From positions 3,534,001 to 3,598,000 of the forward strand of contig JAUKUA010000003.1 of assembly GCA_030549175.1 (NCBI GenBank): a stretch of DNA of 64,000 nt, given 5' to 3'. The DNA is from Lasiosphaeris hirsuta (taxonomy: Eukaryota > Ascomycota > Sordariomycetes > Sordariales > Lasiosphaeriaceae). The notes below the pieces were generated by a model. The model was not told the DNA's origin. It worked only from the letters and a program-made list of their open reading frames with translations, and made no database searches. This document shows, piece after piece, positions 59,490-64,000 of this stretch; the first letter of the stretch is position 1, and the number at the start of each line of letters is the position of its first letter. The position numbers and the translations under genes were made by a program.

Positions 59490-60093
59490 TTATTCAGCAC
59501 TGCCCACTGGTACGGTTGTGCAAGTATCCCGCAGGACCCCAATCCAAGCGCCGCAGGCAAGGGCTCCATCCTCGCTCCAAACATCGACATCTATCCTGGG
59601 GTCAATACCTGGAGGGCTCTTGGCAAAAGGGGTGGCGCGACTTACTGAGATCGATCCTGGTTTGCACCGAGATATTCTGGGAATTATCGAAGCACGCACA
59701 GTTTAGAAATGCAGCCTTGGGGACAGTTGACTGGACATTAATTGTACAGTTTGAGCAAGTCTGAACAAAGTTGCCCCTGTTCGTCGCACTCGCATTTGGC
59801 TCGGCACTGAGGACCCCATTGACATTTTGGTAGCAGGGGTTGAGGTCCAGAGTGGGGCAGTGGGTTGAGTTGATTTTGGTGATGCACTGAGCATCCAACA
59901 ACATGGAATTTTCTGAGAATCTAGCTTGGATTGCTGCCGAATAAACAGGTAAGTATTCATGTGACGGTGGGAGCTGAAATCTGTTTCACTTACTCTGCGG
60001 ATCACAAACATCCATAAAACCGCCACCGGCGACGGCAGGCACGGTGCTCAGGACAGCAAGCAGCAGGAAGCCGAGGAGCTGGTAGAGTTTCAT
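59490..60093 (-). CDS. secreted CVNH-like cysteine-rich protein 2
   Basis: Three exons, 59994-60093, 59646-59933 and 59490-59590, give 162 residues. A signal peptide (MKLYQLLGFLLLAVLSTVP) is followed by GGGFMDVCDPQTIQARF, MLLDAQCITKINSTHCPTLD, LNPCYQNVNGVL, FVQTCSNCTINVQ and the C-terminal LNVDVWSEDGALACG. Order and spacing match the CVNH-like protein at 42927, including the extra C..C pair and the closing Asp/Asn..G.L.C block. Several Asn-x-Ser/Thr sites are present. It is divergently transcribed from CVNH-like gene 3, 616 bp away. Glycan binding is inferred from the family. Confidence 0.8.
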
Positions 60094-60709
60094 TGTAAAC
60101 CGGGGTTTGGTAGCCACTGTAGTAGCTTGAAAGTGGGAAGGCAGCAAGGGCAAAAAACTCGAAGGCTTTGGGGCGCGAAAACCGTGTTGTGAGGCGTTGT
60201 TGGTGGAAGAAGAGGGACGCATGAGCGTGGAATGCATGGAAGCAGCTTGGGCACTTTAAGTAGGTAGATATCTAAGTTCCATGCACGTGTTTTGGTAGAA
60301 TGATAAACAGTGAGTGGTGAGTGGTGAGTGGGTGGTGACGGGAATCTGCTCCTCGTGATGGAGCGGCAGCCTGGGTCTTGTGACGTCTGCCAGAGTCCCT
60401 GCCTTACCTGCCTAGGAGGTAAGTTTGCACCTACCCGGGTAAACAATGAAACATGTAACTGCTTCCGATCGATATCTCACAGGAAATAGCAATTGCGTTG
60501 TCACCCTGCACCAGCGGGTCCAGTTGTGCTTTAATAGAACCACATGACCTCTTCCCAGCACCTATCCTACTCACTCCTCCGAACTCCAGAATCCAGTGCT
60601 CCATTTCTCTCCATCTGTTGGCAGTCGATCACAACTCGCTTTCGGCGCCAGCATTGATTCTTAGTATCATTACCAGCTATCCCTCTTCCATTGACGCGTT
60701 CGATTCAGC
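60094..60709. promoter_or_regulatory. shared divergent promoter of two CVNH-like genes
   Basis: The ATGs of CVNH-like genes 2 and 3 face away from each other across this 616-bp stretch, which contains a GTGAGTG tandem (about 60310-60336) and CT-rich leaders on both sides. Coordinate expression is likely but unproven. Confidence 0.5.
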
Positions 60710-61997
60710 ATGCGGACCACCCAGCTACTCGGTATTGCCCTCGCTGCCGTTCCTGGCGGAATTCTTGGCGTCTTGGGGGCCGACGATGCACCATTACCTT
60801 GGGTCATCCCGGATCTTGAGCAGATCAATTTTCCAGTCATCAAGACCTTGCAAACAACCGTCTACAAAAGCCCACAGCAAAATCCCCCCCGAAAGCCAGA
60901 CCGCCCCGTGCGATACACACTCGGGACTGATCGCCCTGTAACATTCACACTCGGGCCTCAGATCCCCCATCCTCCACCACCACACCGATACAAGTCTAAA
61001 CGGCCTGAGTACTCTCGTACAGGGGATCGAGCTCCAACACGCACGCCAAACGTCTACGTCCCACCTCCACCTCCGGCGCCACCACACTTCTCTACCGCTC
61101 CACAGCCAGCAATGCAATCTACAGCCATTCAGAAGACCGCAACAGCTGACAGCAGCAAGATGGTCTCCCCCACGGGGAGATTCGACCGCATGCCTTCGCC
61201 CATCCCAACACCCAAGCTTCCACCTCGTCCTCAACCACCCATGCCCCCACCCATTTCGTTCCCACCGCCCCCCAAAAAAAAGCACCCCGAAATGGACAGC
61301 ATTGAGTGGACGACAATGACAGACACGGAACCCCCTAGAGTTCCCATGAAAGACACGGAGCCTGCTAGAACTCGCATCTCGACCCCGACACCGCGGCCTG
61401 TTCGGCACGGGAAGTCTTCGCCACCAGCCATCCAGTACGCCGCCCTTGGTCCCCCAGAGTCTATTGTCAAGTCCTGCAACTGTAAGTCACCTAGTCTGAG
61501 TCCCATGCCTACTCTTTTCAGGTCCTCTAGCATATTTCCATACTGACTTGCTCTAGTTATCAAGGTTGAGCTTGATACTAACGACGAAAAAGCACCAGGC
61601 AAGCGCGCATTTGTTCAAGCGGCATGTCGGACCTCGAACCCTCAAAACTGGCACTAGCGCTGCTCGAAGTTGGAGATCCGCAACTGCTTGTCAAACAAGG
61701 ATGGTGAGCTTGTCCCGGTTCATGACAACGCCGGCAAGTGGATAGACAGCTGCACAGACTGCAGCTATGACGAGACCAACTACAAGATCAAGTGTACTTG
61801 CTGGCAAGAAGATTCTCGGCCCAATGTCTCGGAGATAGAGATCGGTAAGCTACTTTTCCTCTAGGGAAGAAGGCGAATAGCTAACCTCATGTGCAATAGG
61901 TAGCGGGATCTGGAGTATCAATGGGCTGTTGTACTGTGGGGCCAAGTCCAAACCGGAGGAGTTGGGTCTGAATCACTGCCCCTTTTCCAATTCGTGA
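60710..61997 (+). CDS. CVNH-like protein 3 with Pro-rich N-terminus, interrupted by in-frame TAG
   Basis: Exons 60710-61481, 61557-61844 and 61900-61997 (385 residues if the internal stop is read through). A signal peptide-like start (MRTTQLLGIALAAVPGGILG) leads into about 230 residues rich in Pro, Arg and Thr (PPPPPAPPHFS, PPISFPPPPKKKHPEM). The C-terminal 130 residues are CVNH-like: SCNFIKVELDTNDE, FVQAACRTSNPQNWH, stop, RCSKLEIRNCLSNKDGEL, SCTDCSYDETNYKIKCTC, IWSINGLLYCG. The TAG at 61655-61657 lies between two conserved cysteine blocks; the frame and the family pattern continue after it. If it is a real stop the product is 290 residues and lacks most of the domain. Confidence 0.65.
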
Positions 61998-62644
61998 TCA
62001 CCCTGGAGAGTGACTTTGTAGAAGTAGGTCGTTGTCGTGGGTTGGGCGATGAATGCCGCCCTTGTCGTTAATACCTTTAGTTTCGCCTAGTGAATAGTAT
62101 AATAGTGTTGTCTATCACCCGAGGGTAACAATGCATGTAACTAAAGTGTTTTGCTTCCTCAACGGTGGCTCGCCTCCAATGCCGGACTGCTGTTGACTGG
62201 TTTGGAGTATTATTGTTAGACAGCCGTTGGCAAAAGCATCTCTGGTTTTACTGGTCTGTGGCCCATCTATGTTGTTTGGAACTCATCCTCGACTTGCCAT
62301 CCATTGTTGCTATCAACGCTGGGTCTCTTGGCAATGTCGACATCTCGGTATAGATTGATCGAGGAAGCCGATTTGTAATGGCAACTTGTGCAAACTTCCG
62401 GGATGTTCTACGTCCTCAAGTACTGTGAGCAAGTAGGTATCATGATAATAGCGGAATGTATCCAAGGCTATTTAATGAATGGCTATTTCCCCCATGTGAA
62501 GAACAGAAATATGAAGAGCGAGTGGCAAGCCGATGAGCCTGAAAACATGCCTGCTGGGAGACACCGAAGCGAAGAACGATGTGTTTGTCCCCTCAACACC
62601 TGGCGAAATGATGCGAGCGTGCCCTCCACGCAATGTCTTGCGGC
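61998..62644. other. intergenic between convergent genes
   Basis: 3' flank of CVNH-like gene 3 and of the S41 protease. No gene seen. Confidence 0.4.
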
Positions 62645-64000
62645 TCAGCGACCAAGACCCGCCCACCTCGGCTCCCGCTCCGGCTCCGGCTCCGGCTCCG
62701 GCATCCATTGAAGCAATCTCTGCTTCCTCTCCGTCTCCTCCGGCCCCCTAACCACAGCCGCCCTCTCCACGCTCCCGCCCGCAGCTACAACAGCAGATGC
62801 CCGCACACCCTTCCCCGTCCCGAAGCCCCCTGTCCCGTTGTATATTAGCGACCCGGGGCCGTCGTACACGGGCGCGCGGCTCTTGACCTTGTCGCGGTCG
62901 AGTTGGGGGACACGTCGCCAATGGTGCCGTCCTTGTTGACGGTGCTGCCGGGGACGCACTTGGCGCCGCGCCAGGCGATGTCAGCGGCGGCTTCCCAGGT
63001 GGCGGTGATGTTGAGGATCGTCTTGGCGGTGTAGAAGAGCTTGCAGTTGGCGGCTTCGTAGACGAACTGCAGCGGCGTGTCCTTGTCGGGGCCGGTGCGG
63101 GCGTACGCGTTGCGGTAGTTGATGCCGCCGCCCGACGTCGGGGTGTGGATGAAGGGGAGGAGGGGGCGGGGTGCAGGGAGGGGAAGAGGCCGGACTGGGC
63201 GAGGACGGAGGGGATGTTGTTGTTGTTTTCTTTTACTGCGGCGTCGATGAAGTTGTATAGGTCGTGGAAGTTGAGCGACTGGGCGCCCTTGACACCCCCC
63301 ATGGCTTGCATGGGGGCGTCGAGCGGGCGGCCGCCGAGGGCGATGGTGCGGATGCTGTGCTCACGTGTCAGGAGCCCAAGCAAGGTGGGACATGTTGAGT
63401 GGCAGAAGCCGTCGGTGACGATGACGATGTCTTTTGCAGCAAAGGGCTGCTTCCGGGCCGGCTCGGATGTATTGAAGCCCGTGACCAGGAAGCCGTCGTG
63501 CTCTGGGGCGCTGAAATTCTTGCGCAAAAGGCTGGTGAGGCTATCGTGTGGGAATGTGACGGGACCATAGACATCGGACCAACTCGCAAAGGATTTGTGG
63601 TCTTTGTCAACGGTATTGTCAATGAAGAAGCGTCTTCCGTCAGGGATGTCCCACAGCATTTGGCCAATGAAGTCAAATGTGTCAAACGCACGGATGCGGC
63701 TGCCGTCCCATATGTCGGTTGTGGGAAAGAGGCTCCGGTACAGCTCAAAAGCTGGCAGGAGGTGCCCGCCCGGGTTGGCTGACAAGTCGATGATGAGCTT
63801 GGTACGGTTGGCTTTTTTGCATGCGTCAATAGTGTCGCGGACAACACGTCGAAACTCAATGAGTCCATTTCCTCTCTCTTGTTCCGGGGGAGAAAATGAC
63901 AACACTGCCATCACACACGTGTCGGTGTATGAGCCATTGAGAAAATAGCCAGATACGTTGTCGTCAAAATGCTTCTCCACAGGCCACGGATAACCAGCAA
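62645..64000 (-). pseudogene. S41-family peptidase, partial, frameshifted C-terminus
   Basis: The 5' part lies beyond the window. The visible region matches fungal S41 (tail-specific type) peptidases: KLIIDLSANPGGHLLPAFEL, IWDGSRIRAFDTFDF, and DIVIVTDGFCHSTCPTLLGL, where the Ser after CH is the expected nucleophile, followed by TIALGGRPLDAPMQAMGG. Protein-like sequence then moves to a second frame (FIHTPTSGGGINYRNAY, ANCKLFYTAKTILNITATWE) at about 63145-63165 in a C-rich tract, and to a third (DKVKSRAPVYDGPGSLIYN) at about 62895-62915, ending with a Glu-Pro repeat and TGA at 62645. Two single-base indels would explain this. Real decay and assembly error in C-rich sequence are both possible. 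Confidence 0.75.

Noticed and set aside
61626..61657. Possible intron ending at CACTAG in CVNH-like gene 3
   Set aside because: The nearest usable donor leaves about 32 nt, too short; a longer intron would delete the first half of the domain.

Overview
The window reads as nuclear chromosomal DNA of a filamentous ascomycete, most likely a Sordariomycete; I cannot name the genus. Genes are intron-containing with short (about 50-110 nt) introns, GTAAGT/GTATGT-type donors and CTAAC/CTGAC branch sites. Products are of filamentous-fungal type: an AAAP amino acid permease resembling Mtr, fungal homocitrate synthase, DUF3433 membrane protein, CVNH-type secreted proteins, a fungal S41 protease and a fungal GPCR. 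I rebuilt exon structures by hand from reading frame, splice consensus and remembered family alignments. No tRNA, rRNA or CRISPR was found.

Left part (about 1-36 kb), core genes: ribosomal protein uL13 (RPL16), a ubiquitin-like/BAG co-chaperone, a dithiol glutaredoxin, a mitochondrial AIM18-type protein, a GRR1-like F-box/LRR protein, a ten-kilobase stretch without a supportable gene (13.75-24.04 kb), a four-helix membrane protein, homocitrate synthase (lysine biosynthesis; 12 exons, with an in-frame TGA before the conserved C-terminus), an AAAP amino acid permease, a MUG113/T5orf172 protein, a small unrecognised two-exon gene and a Mn/Fe superoxide dismutase without an obvious mitochondrial presequence.

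Right part (about 38-64 kb), accessory in character: a Ser/Thr-rich secreted wall-type protein, a frameshifted membrane-protein pseudogene, two inverted fragments of hAT transposase with RIP-like transitions, three CVNH-like secreted proteins, four small Cys/Trp-rich proteins that look like one diverged family, a seven-helix receptor, an F-box protein, a DUF3433 membrane protein and an S41 protease reading frame broken by two frameshifts and cut by the window edge.

The most notable items are the small-protein family at 44-55 kb, the CVNH trio with an in-frame TAG in one member, the in-frame TGA in homocitrate synthase, the very small exons (9, 11, 16 and 16 nt), and the BAG gene, whose membrane-anchor region is open but has no ATG. 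Several reading-frame breaks could be assembly errors, so each needs reads or transcripts before any biological reading.
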